From positions 372,001-436,000 of the forward strand of contig NZ_LT629771.1 of NCBI RefSeq assembly GCF_900105175.1: a DNA stretch of 64,000 bases. Direction: 5' to 3'. The DNA is from Jiangella sp. DSM 45060. GTDB taxonomy: Bacteria; Actinomycetota; Actinomycetes; Jiangellales; Jiangellaceae. The notes beneath the pieces are model-generated. The model was given only the letters and a program-made list of their open reading frames with translations, was not told the origin of the DNA and did not search any database. Numbering within the stretch: the stretch's first letter is position 1; every line of letters starts with the position of its first letter. A program made the position numbers and the translations under genes. Positions 24,092 to 32,571 of the stretch are shown one piece after another.

Positions 24092-26401
24092 ATGACGATG
24101 GTCGCGGCGGTGCCCGAGGCGGATCGGTTCGAGACGCTGCGCGAGATCGAGCGCCGGGTGCTCTGGTTGTCGACCGCGATGGTCCACCACGCGAACCGCG
24201 TCCGGCCGAACCCGTCGGGCGTGAAGGTGGGCGGCCACCAGGCGTCGTCGGCGTCGATGACCACGCTCATGACGTCGCTGTGGTTCCGGCACCTGCGCGC
24301 CGAGGACCGGGTGTCGGTGAAGCCGCACGCGTCGCCCGTCCTGCACGCCGTCAACTACCTGCTCGGCCGGCTCGACGCGGCGAAGCTGACGACGCTGCGG
24401 GAGTACGGCGGCCTGCAGAGCTACCCGAGCCGGTCGAAGGACCCGGACCCGGTCGACTACTCCACCGGCTCGGTCGGCATCGGGGCGACGGCGCCGATCT
24501 GGGGTGCGCTGGCCGGCCGGTACGTGGGCGCGGCCGGCGCCGGACGGCAGTACTCGCTGGTCGGCGACGCCGAGCTGGACGAGGGCGCGGTCTGGGAGGC
24601 GATCCTCGATCCGCAGGTCGCCGAGCTTGGCGAGATCGTCTGGATCGTCGACGTGAACCGGCAGTCGCTGGACCGCGTCGTGCCCGGCATCGCGATCCCG
24701 CGGCTGCAGGGCATGTTCGCCGCCGCTGGCTGGCAGGTGCTGACGGTGAAGTACGGCCGGCTACTGGACGACCTGTTCGCCCGGCCGGGCGGTACGGCGC
24801 TGCGCGACCGGCTGGACCGGATGTCCAACCCGGAGTACCAGCGGCTGCTGCGCTGTACGGCCGCCGAGCTGCGCGACCGGCTGCCGGACGGCGACGCCGC
24901 CGTCGCGGAGGTGCTCGCCGACGTCGACGACGACGCCCTGCTGGCCGCGGTGCGCAACCTCGGCGGTCACGACCTGCCCGCGCTGGACGCCGCGCTGGGC
25001 GCCGTCGACGACACCCGGCCGACGGTGATCTTCGCCTACACCATCAAGGGCCATGGCCTGCCCACCGCGGGGCACCCGCAGAACCACTCCGCCCTCCTCA
25101 CCGACGCACAGCTGCACGCCCTCGCCGCCACCATGGGCATCGACCCGGACCGGCCGTGGGAACGTTTCGCCGACGGCACCGACGCCGCCCGGCTGTGCGC
25201 GGCGACGGCGGACCGGCTGGCCCCGCCGGACCTCCGCCCGGTGGCCGCGCCGGAGCTGCCGGTGGACCTCGGCCGGACGCCGAACGGCACCGCGACCACC
25301 CAGGCCGCGCTCGGCCGGGCGCTGGTCGACCTCACCCGGCAGGCGCCCGACGCGGCCCGTCGCGTCGTCACCGTCAGCCCGGACGTCTCGTCCTCGACCA
25401 ACCTGGGCGGCTGGGTGAACAAGGTCGGTGTCTGGTCGCCGCGCGAACGGGTGGACTGGTTCGCCGACGACGCCGAGACCATCCTGCACTGGCGCGAGCG
25501 GCCGACCGGCCAGCACATCGAGCTGGGCATCGCCGAGACCAATCTGGTCGGGCTGCTCGGCGAGCTGGGCGCGACGTGGAGCCGGTGGGGCGAGCCGTTG
25601 CTGCCCATCGGCGTCCTCTACGACCCGTTCGTCGCGCGCGCCCTCGAGCCGTGGTCGTTCGGCATCTACTCCGGCGGCCAGTCGATCCTGGTCGGCACCC
25701 CGTCCGGCGTCACGCTGGCCCCCGAGGGCGGCGCGCACCAGTCGATCATCACGCCGTCCATCGGGCTGGAACAACCCGGCTGCGTCAGCTACGAACCGGC
25801 CTTCGCCATCGACCTTGAGTGGACCCTGCTCGCCGCGCTGGCCCGGCTCGGCCGCCCGGACGGCTCGTCGGCGTACCTGCGGCTGTCCACCCGCCCCGTC
25901 GACCAGTCCCTCGCCGCCGTGCCCGCCGACCCGGCCGCCCGGGACCGGCGCCGCCGCCAGGTCGTGGCCGGCGGCTACCCGCTGCGCCGGGCCGCCCGGC
26001 CGGACGTCACCATCGCGGCGATGGGCGCGCTCGTCCCCGAGGCGCTGGCCGCGGCCGACCGGCTGGCCGAGAACGGGGTCGCCGCCGACGTCGTCTGCGT
26101 CACCAGCCCGGACCTGCTGTTCCGCGCCGTCCAGGCCCGCCGCGGCCGCGACGACGCCCCGTCCTGGATCCTCGACCAGCTGCTGCCCGCCGACCGCGCC
26201 CGCCCGCTCGTCACCGTCCTCGACGGGCACCCGCACACGCTGGCGTTCCTCGCCACCGTCCACCGGGTCGACCACCTCGCCCTCGGAGTCGCCGGGTTCG
26301 GCCAGTCCGGCTCGCTGGAGGACGTCTACCGTCACCACGGCATCGACATCGACAGCATCATCGGCGCCGCGCTCGACCTCACCGGTACGCTCCTGAACTG
26401 A
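24092..26401 (+). CDS. Thiamine-diphosphate enzyme, pyruvate dehydrogenase E1 (AceE)-like (769 aa)
   Basis: Homodimeric E1/transketolase architecture. Seen: N-terminal 'HHANRV...SGVKVGGHQASSASM', ThDP motif GDAELDEG from residue ~158 ending in 'IVDVNRQSLD', 'AYTIKGHGLPTAGHPQNHSALL', the Pyr domain 'HIELGIAETNLVGLLGELGATW', and a transketolase C-terminal domain. It is ~120 residues shorter than enteric AceE (~887). Known: E1 decarboxylates pyruvate and acetylates the E2 lipoyl group. No E2 or E3 gene is nearby, so its partner or true 2-oxo acid is uncertain. ATG 24092 has GGAGG just upstream; an in-frame GTG lies at 24080. Probably controlled by the divergent Lrp protein. Confidence 0.85.
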   Translation: MTMVAAVPEADRFETLREIERRVLWLSTAMVHHANRVRPNPSGVKVGGHQASSASMTTLMTSLWFRHLRAEDRVSVKPHASPVLHAVNYLLGRLDAAKLTTLREYGGLQSYPSRSKDPDPVDYSTGSVGIGATAPIWGALAGRYVGAAGAGRQYSLVGDAELDEGAVWEAILDPQVAELGEIVWIVDVNRQSLDRVVPGIAIPRLQGMFAAAGWQVLTVKYGRLLDDLFARPGGTALRDRLDRMSNPEYQRLLRCTAAELRDRLPDGDAAVAEVLADVDDDALLAAVRNLGGHDLPALDAALGAVDDTRPTVIFAYTIKGHGLPTAGHPQNHSALLTDAQLHALAATMGIDPDRPWERFADGTDAARLCAATADRLAPPDLRPVAAPELPVDLGRTPNGTATTQAALGRALVDLTRQAPDAARRVVTVSPDVSSSTNLGGWVNKVGVWSPRERVDWFADDAETILHWRERPTGQHIELGIAETNLVGLLGELGATWSRWGEPLLPIGVLYDPFVARALEPWSFGIYSGGQSILVGTPSGVTLAPEGGAHQSIITPSIGLEQPGCVSYEPAFAIDLEWTLLAALARLGRPDGSSAYLRLSTRPVDQSLAAVPADPAARDRRRRQVVAGGYPLRRAARPDVTIAAMGALVPEALAAADRLAENGVAADVVCVTSPDLLFRAVQARRGRDDAPSWILDQLLPADRARPLVTVLDGHPHTLAFLATVHRVDHLALGVAGFGQSGSLEDVYRHHGIDIDSIIGAALDLTGTLLN

Positions 26402-26439
26402 AGCGCCCCCGTGGCGCCGGACCGACCTGAGGAACCGAG

Positions 26440-27627
26440 TTGCGCAGTCTCTCGGAGGCACCCGACCTCTTCGCGATGGCGGGAGCGCTCGCGAACCTGC
26501 TGGGCGCCCCGGTCACCATCGAGGACCACGACGCGAGGGTCCTGGCGTACTCCGACGGCCAGATGTCGGCCGACCAGGCGCGCACGGCGACGATCCTCGG
26601 CCGTCAGGTCCCGCCCGAGTACCGCGAGGCGTTGCGCGCCGCGGGCGTGTACCGCCGCATCGCCACTCAGGACGGCGTCGTCTACGCCGACCTCGCCGAC
26701 GCCGGCATGAAGCCGCGCGCCGTGGTCGGCATCCGCGCCGGCGACGAGCTGCTCGGGTCGATCTGGGCGCTCGTCCCCGGAGAGCTGACCGCGGCGCAGG
26801 AGAAGGACCTGCTGGAGGCGGCCCCGATCGTCGCCGACGCCCTGCTGCGGAACCGGGCCCGCGACGACCGGGCCGGCGAGCAGGTCGCCGCGCTCCTCGA
26901 AGGCGGCGCCGACGCGGAGGCCGCGGCGGCCCGGCTCGGGCTGGCCGGCCGGCTCACCGTGCTGGCCGTCGCGACGACCGACGCGACCCGGGTGGACCGC
27001 ACGGCCGGCGCCCTGACCCTGCGGCTGGCCGCCTCGGGCACGACGCCGGTCTCGGCCGTGCTCGACGGCGTGCTGTACGTCGTGGTTCCCGCCGAGGCCG
27101 ACGTCGTGCACCGGATCGGGGCGGACTTCCTGCGCCGCGGCGGCGGCCCGCTCGTCGCCGGAGTCGGGCGGACGGTTCCCGGCCCGGCGCAGGCCCATCG
27201 GTCCAGGTCCGACGCCGACAGCATCGTCCGCATGCTGGCCGGCCGGGGCGCGGCCGGGGTGGCGCTGCCGATCCAGGACGCCTTCGTCGACGTCGTCACG
27301 GCCCGGGTCGCGGAGGTCATCGAGGCCGACGACCTCGGCGACTACGGCCCGCTGGCCGCGCTGGAGCGGTTCGACGCCGACCGGGGCACGGAGCTCGTGA
27401 AGACCGCGCGCGCCTACCTGGCCCGCGGCGGCGACGTCAGCGCGGCCGCCGCCGATCTCACCGTCCACCCGAACACGCTGCGCAACCGGCTGCGCAGGGC
27501 GCAGGAGGCCGTCGGCGTCGACCTCGACGACGCCGATACCAGACTCGCGCTGATGCTGCAGCTGAAGGCGGCGGCACTGGCCGATCGCACCGCGCGCGGC
27601 GGGGAACGCTGGCCGCCCCGCCAATGA
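26440..27627 (+). CDS. PucR/CdaR-type transcriptional regulator (395 aa)
   Basis: TTG start at 26440, preceded by GAGGAA. N-terminal GAF-like sensor ('LLGAPVTIEDHDARVLAYSD' to 'ELLGSIWALVPGELTAAQEKDLLEAAPIVADALLRN'), a GGDEF-related CdaR middle, and the C-terminal PucR helix-turn-helix 'LVKTARAYLARGGDVSAAAADLTVHPNTLRNRLRRAQEAVGVDL'. This order is typical of PucR regulators of purine and amino acid use. It lies between the E1-like gene (38 bp) and the DadA-like oxidase gene (58 bp), on the same strand, so a role in amino/keto acid catabolism is plausible. Confidence 0.9.
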   Translation: MRSLSEAPDLFAMAGALANLLGAPVTIEDHDARVLAYSDGQMSADQARTATILGRQVPPEYREALRAAGVYRRIATQDGVVYADLADAGMKPRAVVGIRAGDELLGSIWALVPGELTAAQEKDLLEAAPIVADALLRNRARDDRAGEQVAALLEGGADAEAAAARLGLAGRLTVLAVATTDATRVDRTAGALTLRLAASGTTPVSAVLDGVLYVVVPAEADVVHRIGADFLRRGGGPLVAGVGRTVPGPAQAHRSRSDADSIVRMLAGRGAAGVALPIQDAFVDVVTARVAEVIEADDLGDYGPLAALERFDADRGTELVKTARAYLARGGDVSAAAADLTVHPNTLRNRLRRAQEAVGVDLDDADTRLALMLQLKAAALADRTARGGERWPPRQ

Positions 27628-27685
27628 CCCGGCGCCTCCGCTCGGTGACGATGGCCACAAGCCGTCTCACCAGGAGGTTTCGTCC

Positions 27686-28945
27686 ATGTCCGCCCAGCCG
27701 TCCGGCCGCGCACCGCGGCACGTCGTCGTCGCCGGCGCCGGCATCGTCGGCCTGTCCACCGCGTGGTTCCTGCAGGAGCGCGGCGCGGAGGTCACCGTCA
27801 TCGACGGCGTGGGCGTCGCGGGCGGCTCGTCCTGGGGCAACGCCGGCTGGCTCGCGCCGGCGCTCACCACGCCGCTGCCGGAGCCGGCCGTCCTGGCCTA
27901 CGGGCTCAAGGCGGTGCTGAGCCCGTCGTCGCCGGTGTACGTGCCGCTGCGGTTCGACGCCGGGCTGATCCGCTTCCTGGCCGGCTTCGCCCGCAACTCG
28001 ACGCCGCGGCGGTGGCGGCGGTCGATGGCGGTCTTCGCCGGGCTCGGCCGCGACGGCCTGGCGGCGTACGAGGCGCTGGTCGGCGGCGGCGTCGCCGCGG
28101 AGGTGCGCGACGCCGACCCGTTCCTCGTCGGGCTCGGAACCGACAAGGCGGTGCGCGATTTCACCACCGAGCTGCATCACATCGAGGCGGCCGGCGTGGA
28201 CGTCGCGGCGGACGTGCTCGGCGGCGCCGAGGCGCGCGAGCTCGAGCCCGCCCTCGGCCCGGGGGTTGCGGCGGCGGTGCGGCTGCGCGGGCAGCGCTAC
28301 ATCGACCCCGCCGTCTTCGTGCACGCGCTCGCCGACGCCGTCGTCGCCCGTGGCGGCAAGCTGCTGGAGGGCGTCGCCGTCGACGGCGTGCGCGACCTCG
28401 GCGCCGAGGTCGTCGTGGACTCCGGCTCCGGCGAGGTGCGCGCCGACGCCGTCGTGCTGGCGACCGGTGCCCGGCTGGGCGAGCTGGCCCGGCCGTTCGG
28501 CGTGCGCCGGGTGGTCCAGGCCGGGCGCGGCTACAGCTTCAGCGTGCCGCTCGACCACGTCCCCGCCGGACCCGTCTACTTCCCTGACGTGCGCGTGGCC
28601 TGCACGCCGCTGCGGGGGCGGTTGCGGGTGGCCGGCACCATGGAGTTCCGCCCGCCGGACGCCCCCCGCGACCCCCGTCGCATCGCGGCGATCATCGAGT
28701 CCGCCCGCACCCGCCTGGCCGGTGTGCGCTGGGACGAGCGCACCGACGAATGGGTGGGGTCGCGCCCCTGCACGAGCGACGGCCTGCCCCTGGTCGGGCC
28801 CACCCGCTCTCCCCGCGTCCACGTCGCCGGCGGCCACGGCATGTGGGGCGTCGCGCTCGGGCCGCTCACCGGCCGCCACGTGGCCGAGACCCTGGTGACC
28901 GGCCAGCGGTCCCGTCAGATCGCGGCCTTCGACCCGCTGCGCTGA
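27686..28945 (+). CDS. FAD-dependent D-amino acid dehydrogenase-like oxidase (419 aa)
   Basis: DAO superfamily. Seen: dinucleotide-binding VVVAGAGIVGLSTAWFLQERGAEVTVID-type fold at residues ~10-38 (GxGxxG), 'GSSWGNAGWLAPALTTPLPEP' typical of DadA, 'VVLATGARLGELARPFGV', and a C-terminal FAD loop 'VAGGHGMWGVALGPLTGRHVAE'. ATG 27686 has AGGAGG at ideal spacing. DadA oxidises D-amino acids to keto acids and passes electrons to quinones. Placed after the PucR gene and E1-like gene, it could feed keto acids to the E1-like enzyme; this is inference. Confidence 0.9.
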   Translation: MSAQPSGRAPRHVVVAGAGIVGLSTAWFLQERGAEVTVIDGVGVAGGSSWGNAGWLAPALTTPLPEPAVLAYGLKAVLSPSSPVYVPLRFDAGLIRFLAGFARNSTPRRWRRSMAVFAGLGRDGLAAYEALVGGGVAAEVRDADPFLVGLGTDKAVRDFTTELHHIEAAGVDVAADVLGGAEARELEPALGPGVAAAVRLRGQRYIDPAVFVHALADAVVARGGKLLEGVAVDGVRDLGAEVVVDSGSGEVRADAVVLATGARLGELARPFGVRRVVQAGRGYSFSVPLDHVPAGPVYFPDVRVACTPLRGRLRVAGTMEFRPPDAPRDPRRIAAIIESARTRLAGVRWDERTDEWVGSRPCTSDGLPLVGPTRSPRVHVAGGHGMWGVALGPLTGRHVAETLVTGQRSRQIAAFDPLR

Positions 28946-28998
28946 GCTCTGCGCCGTCCACCGTCGACAAATTCGGTGCAGGGGACCACAATCGGGAC

Positions 28999-29136
28999 AT
29001 GAGGCGGTCGCTCCTGTGCCGCGTGGGCTGGCACAAGTGGCAACGGCTGTCCACCGAGGACGGCCACCGGTACCTCGTGTGCCGTCGCTGCGGCAAGGAA
29101 GGCGAGGTCGGCCCCATGCTCGGCGACGGGCCGTGA
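28999..29136 (+). CDS. Small zinc-ribbon-like protein (45 aa)
   Basis: Compact basic protein MRRSLLCRVGWHKW...LVCRRCGKEG. One Cys-x2-Cys pair (CRRC) plus Cys7 and His12 could make a single zinc site. Small proteins with this 'C-x3-W-H-x-W...C-x2-C-G' look occur widely in actinobacteria, but I know no assigned role. It has its own ATG 54 bp after the oxidase gene. Codon use resembles its neighbours, so it is likely real. Confidence 0.6.
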   Translation: MRRSLLCRVGWHKWQRLSTEDGHRYLVCRRCGKEGEVGPMLGDGP

Positions 29137-29177
29137 GGCCGGCGCCGGACTGGTGGCGCGGTACCCGGCCATCGCCC

Positions 29178-29783
29178 ATGCCGGTCCATCCCGGGGCTGT
29201 CCACCTGAGCGGGCAGCTGACGCAGCAGAGCTTCCCGACGTTCTCCCAGCGACCCGCGGACCTCCAAGGCGTGGTCGTCACGCAGGCCCGGGCCGAAGGG
29301 CTCACCGTCTCGTTGGACGACCTCCACTTCCTGGCCAGTTGGTCGGAGTTCGAGGACTGCACCTTCACCCAGCGACGCAGCGGGCCCGTTCTGAACGCCT
29401 CGGGAGCGGCGGCACAAGGCAGTCTGGGTTGGGCCGGCGGTCCCAGCGTCTACCGTGGTTGCCACTTCGAAGGCATCCGGTTCAAGACGCTCGGCGGTTA
29501 CCGCATGGACGCCGCGACCTTCGAGGACTGCACGTTCGACCGCTGCCGCTTCAACGGTCACTTCCACACGACCGCCGATCTGATCGGTTGTCGCTTCGTC
29601 GGCACGATGGACGGTTGCGTCTGGTACGGAATGTCGGCGGAGCACCAGGGCAGCCGGCGAAACGTCGTTCGCGGCAACGACTTCACCGGTGCCACCATCA
29701 CCTCGAATGTGGCATGGCGCGGGCGCTTCGATGTCGGAGCACAGCGCTGGCCCGAAGAGTTCACTCCCACGGTTGACGACTAG
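29178..29783 (+). CDS. Pentapeptide-repeat-like beta-helix protein (201 aa)
   Basis: The protein has repeated short turns of the form (A/F)-(D/E)-x-C-x-F: 'WSEFEDCTFTQ', 'SVYRGCHFEGIRF', 'ATFEDCTFDRCRFNG', 'ADLIGCRFVG', 'VVRGNDFTGATI'. That pattern builds a right-handed quadrilateral beta-helix as in pentapeptide-repeat proteins, here degenerate. There is no signal peptide. It sits downstream of the zinc-ribbon ORF and convergent with a hypothetical gene. GC content is lower than its neighbours, hinting at a different history. ATG 29178 is chosen; the frame upstream is open but crosses the small gene before it. Function unknown. Confidence 0.65.
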   Translation: MPVHPGAVHLSGQLTQQSFPTFSQRPADLQGVVVTQARAEGLTVSLDDLHFLASWSEFEDCTFTQRRSGPVLNASGAAAQGSLGWAGGPSVYRGCHFEGIRFKTLGGYRMDAATFEDCTFDRCRFNGHFHTTADLIGCRFVGTMDGCVWYGMSAEHQGSRRNVVRGNDFTGATITSNVAWRGRFDVGAQRWPEEFTPTVDD

Positions 29784-29805
29784 CCGGCCGCGCCGGTGCG
29801 CTGCG

Positions 29806-30222
29806 CTACACCGTCGGTGGCCCGCCGAACGCCCCGGCCGGGAAGCCGATCCGGAGCATCACCTCGGGCGTGAACACGACCATGATCTCGTCGCCGGGGA
29901 TGAAGACCTCACCCCTCTCGGAGGGGTTGCCCCCGACGAACCACAGCGGGCCGGCCGCGAAGTCGAGCCGAAGCGCGACCGGCACCTCGACCGCCCGGGC
30001 CGGGCCGGCGATGCTCCCGTCGGCGTACCTGGCGGGTCCGAGCTCGAGCCGCTCCCAGAAGGCGCCGGCGGCGAGGACCGGCTGATCGGCGCGTGATCTC
30101 CACGCAGGATGGTCCGTGACCCTCAAGCTCCGCGGGCCGTCGTCGCCCCGCACGACGAGCTTCGACATCGGCTCGTCGAAGATCTCGACGCCGTAGGGGT
30201 GGAACGTGTTGGTGCACAGCAC
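29806..30222 (-). CDS. Hypothetical protein in VOC operon (138 aa)
   Basis: GTG start at 30222 lies three bases after the VOC gene stop, so the two are cotranscribed and probably coupled. The sequence is beta-rich with no recognisable motif: 'YGVEIFDEPMSKLVVRGDDGPRSLRVTDHPAW' at the N-terminus and 'PLWFVGGNPSERGEVFIPGDEIMVVFTPEVMLRIGFP' near the end. No signal peptide or membrane span. It might be a small beta-barrel; I cannot assign a function. Confidence 0.6.
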   Translation of the reverse strand: MLCTNTFHPYGVEIFDEPMSKLVVRGDDGPRSLRVTDHPAWRSRADQPVLAAGAFWERLELGPARYADGSIAGPARAVEVPVALRLDFAAGPLWFVGGNPSERGEVFIPGDEIMVVFTPEVMLRIGFPAGAFGGPPTV

Positions 30223-30225
30223 CCG

Positions 30226-30612
30226 TCATCGAGCCTGGGCGCCGGCCGACCAGTCCGGGAGCTCCTGCAGCGCCCAGCCGTTGCCGTCCGGGTCGGAGAA
30301 GAAGACGAACCGGCCCCACGGCTGGTCGTCGACCTCGCTGACCTCGATGCCGCGCGCGACCAGGTCGGCACGGGCAGCGTCGGCGTCGGCCACCACCATC
30401 TGCAGGTTGTCCAGCGACCCGGGCTCCATGCCGGTCAGCCCCTGGCCGATCGCGATCGAGCAGGCCGACCCCGGCGGGGTGAGCTGGACGAACCGCACCG
30501 CGTCGCTGACCGTGTGGTCGTGGTCGGCGTTGAAGCCGGCCCGGACGTAGAACTCCTTGGCCCGGTCGACATCGGTCACGGGCACTGCCACAAGCTCCAG
30601 TTTCATGTCCAT
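30226..30612 (-). CDS. VOC-family (glyoxalase/bleomycin resistance-like) protein (128 aa)
   Basis: 'LELVAVPVTDVDRAKEFYVRAGFNADHDH' opens the first beta-alpha-beta-beta-beta module, and 'GRFVFFSDPDGNGWALQEL' is the classic second-module ending, with Glu as likely metal ligand. One VOC domain of usual size, probably a homodimer. MDMK places ATG at 30612 or 30606. Members act as glyoxalases, dioxygenases or drug-binding proteins; the substrate is unknown. Confidence 0.9.
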   Translation of the reverse strand: MDMKLELVAVPVTDVDRAKEFYVRAGFNADHDHTVSDAVRFVQLTPPGSACSIAIGQGLTGMEPGSLDNLQMVVADADAARADLVARGIEVSEVDDQPWGRFVFFSDPDGNGWALQELPDWSAGAQAR

Positions 30613-30786
30613 GTCGCGAGCGTAGCGGCGTTTACCCAAAGTGCCGCTGACCTGCAAGCACCTTCGTACTGGCTCTCGGTGGATCACGGCGGTTTCCGAC
30701 CTGCGGCGGCCCACAGGCGGCCCGCTGCACCGCACCGAAGCCGAAGAAGCGAGAGATCATCACCGCGCGCCGTTCGTTGCACCCCG

Positions 30787-31189
30787 ATGTCGGAGAGGTC
30801 GTCGTCTTCCGTGACGAGGAAGGCCCGAGCGGCTGGACCGGCTGTACCTCCGGTTCCGGAGCCGGCGGATCGGCTGGATGAGTTGCGCTCGTCGTTGGCG
30901 GACGTGAGACGGCTGTACCTCGCTGAGCAGAAGCGCCGCTTGATACCGAAGAGCCGAGCGCGGCAACTCTGCCGATCTCGACGCTGTCCTGTCGCGGGTG
31001 AAGTCTGACGGCCGTGTGGCGGCTGATGCTTGGCACGTACCGCCCGCAGGGTCGAAATGCGACGCAGAGGCCTATCGCAAGCTCCATGCAGGCGAGGAGG
31101 ATGCGTGGGACTCTCTGGACCACATCACCGAGCGGACCGAGGTCCTGCATGAACTCTGGCAGGACGTGGCCGCTGCCTACGAGGCCTGA
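30787..31189 (+). pseudogene. Degenerate or frameshifted hypothetical locus
   Basis: Two overlapping frames look like pieces of one gene. The first, from ATG 30787 to 31008, encodes a charged helical segment ('PADRLDELRSSLADVRRLYLAEQKRRLIPKSRAR'). The second, ending at 31189 and open from about 30930, encodes 'NSADLDAVLSRVKSDGRVAADAWHVPPAGSKCDAEAYRKLHAGEEDAW' and a helical tail. A shift near 30960 would join them. GC is lower and codon bias weaker than elsewhere, which suggests decay or foreign origin. Alternatively, GTG 30998 starts a real 63-residue protein. No family recognised. Confidence 0.35.
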
Positions 31190-31283
31190 GCGGACGGCCC
31201 CAAGCACGGAGATCGGACTGACATTCCTTGGTCGGTCCGACCGGCTCACGAGCGGGATCGACGGCCTGTCGCGCGCCCGTGGG

Positions 31284-32453
31284 TTAGAAGCTCACAACCC
31301 CTTTGAGCAGCTGTCTTGCCATGACCATGCGTTGGATCTGGTTGGTGCCTTCGTAGATCTGGGTGATCTTGGCGTCGCGCATCATGCGTTCGACGGGGTA
31401 GTCGCGGGTGTAGCCGGAGCCGCCGAAGAGCTGGACGGCGTCGGTGGTGACGGTCATGGCGATGTCGGAGGCGAAGCATTTGGCGGCGGCGCCGAGGAAG
31501 CTCAGGGTGGGTTCGTCGCGCTCGGAGGCGGCGGCCGCGCGGTAGACCATCTGGCGGGCGGCCTCGGTCTTCATGGCCATGTCGGCGAGCATGAACTGCA
31601 CGCCCTGGAAGTCGGCAATGGGACGGCCGAACTGCTGGCGTTGCTGGACGTAGGTGGTGGCGGCCGCGACGGCGCCGGCGGCGATGCCGACGGCTTGGGC
31701 GCCGATGGTGACGCGGGTGTGGTCGAGGGTGCGCAGGGCGATCTTCAGGCCCTGGCCGAGGTCGCCGACGACGCGGTCGGAGGGGATCCAGCAGTTGTCG
31801 AAGAGCAGTTCGCGGGTGGGCGAGCCCTTGATGCCGAGTTTGCGTTCGGGTGCGCCGTAGGAGAAGCCGTCGTCGGTGGCCTCGACGACGAAGGCGGTGA
31901 TGCCGCGGGAGCCGGCGTCGGGGTCGGTGACGGCCATGACGGTGTAGTACTGCGATACCCCGGCGTTGGTGATCCACGACTTCTGGCCGGACAGCCGGAA
32001 CCCGTCGCCGTCGGGGACGGCACGGGTGGTCATGGACGCGGTGTCGGAGCCGGCCTCGCGTTCGGACAGCCCGTAGGAGAACATCGCCTGCCCGGCGGCC
32101 ACCGGCGGCAGGTATTTCTGCTTGAGGGTGTCCGAGGCGGCGAGCAGCAGCGGCATGGTGCCGAGCTTGTTGACCGCCGGGATGAGCGACGACGACGCGC
32201 AGACGCGGGCGATCTCCTCGATGACGATGCAGGTGGCCAGCGCGTCGGCGCCGGCGCCGCCGTACTCGTCGGGGATGTGCGGTGCGTGGAAGTCGGCCGA
32301 GCGCAGCGCGTCGTAGGAGGCCTGCGGGAACGTGCCGGTCTCGTCGGCCTCGGCGGCGTGCGGGGCCACCTTGTCGGTGCACAACTCGCGCACCGCGGAC
32401 CGGATCGCCTCGTGCTCGTCGCTGAGCCGGTACAGGTCGAAGTCGGCATCCAT
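31284..32453 (-). CDS. Acyl-CoA dehydrogenase (389 aa)
   Basis: Full-length ACAD. Seen: N-terminal helical domain, beta-domain FAD/substrate signature '[22 protein letters not shown]' and '[11 protein letters not shown]', C-terminal '[23 protein letters not shown]', '[38 protein letters not shown]'. The catalytic base is Glu368 in IYEGTNQ, the position found in short/medium-chain enzymes. It oxidises an acyl-CoA to the enoyl-CoA using FAD and ETF. It stands alone, divergent from the UDP-glucose dehydrogenase gene (118-bp gap). Exact chain length or branched-chain specificity is not clear. Confidence 0.95.
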   Translation of the reverse strand: MDADFDLYRLSDEHEAIRSAVRELCTDKVAPHAAEADETGTFPQASYDALRSADFHAPHIPDEYGGAGADALATCIVIEEIARVCASSSLIPAVNKLGTMPLLLAASDTLKQKYLPPVAAGQAMFSYGLSEREAGSDTASMTTRAVPDGDGFRLSGQKSWITNAGVSQYYTVMAVTDPDAGSRGITAFVVEATDDGFSYGAPERKLGIKGSPTRELLFDNCWIPSDRVVGDLGQGLKIALRTLDHTRVTIGAQAVGIAAGAVAAATTYVQQRQQFGRPIADFQGVQFMLADMAMKTEAARQMVYRAAAASERDEPTLSFLGAAAKCFASDIAMTVTTDAVQLFGGSGYTRDYPVERMMRDAKITQIYEGTNQIQRMVMARQLLKGVVSF

Positions 32454-32571
32454 GGTCCGATGCTACTCGCCAGTAGCGTCGGGACCGCAAGTGCGGCATG
32501 GCGGCGCCCGGCACCGGCTTGTACATTCGAGCAGACGAACCGGCCACAAACGGGTGGGAATGATCGTGACC

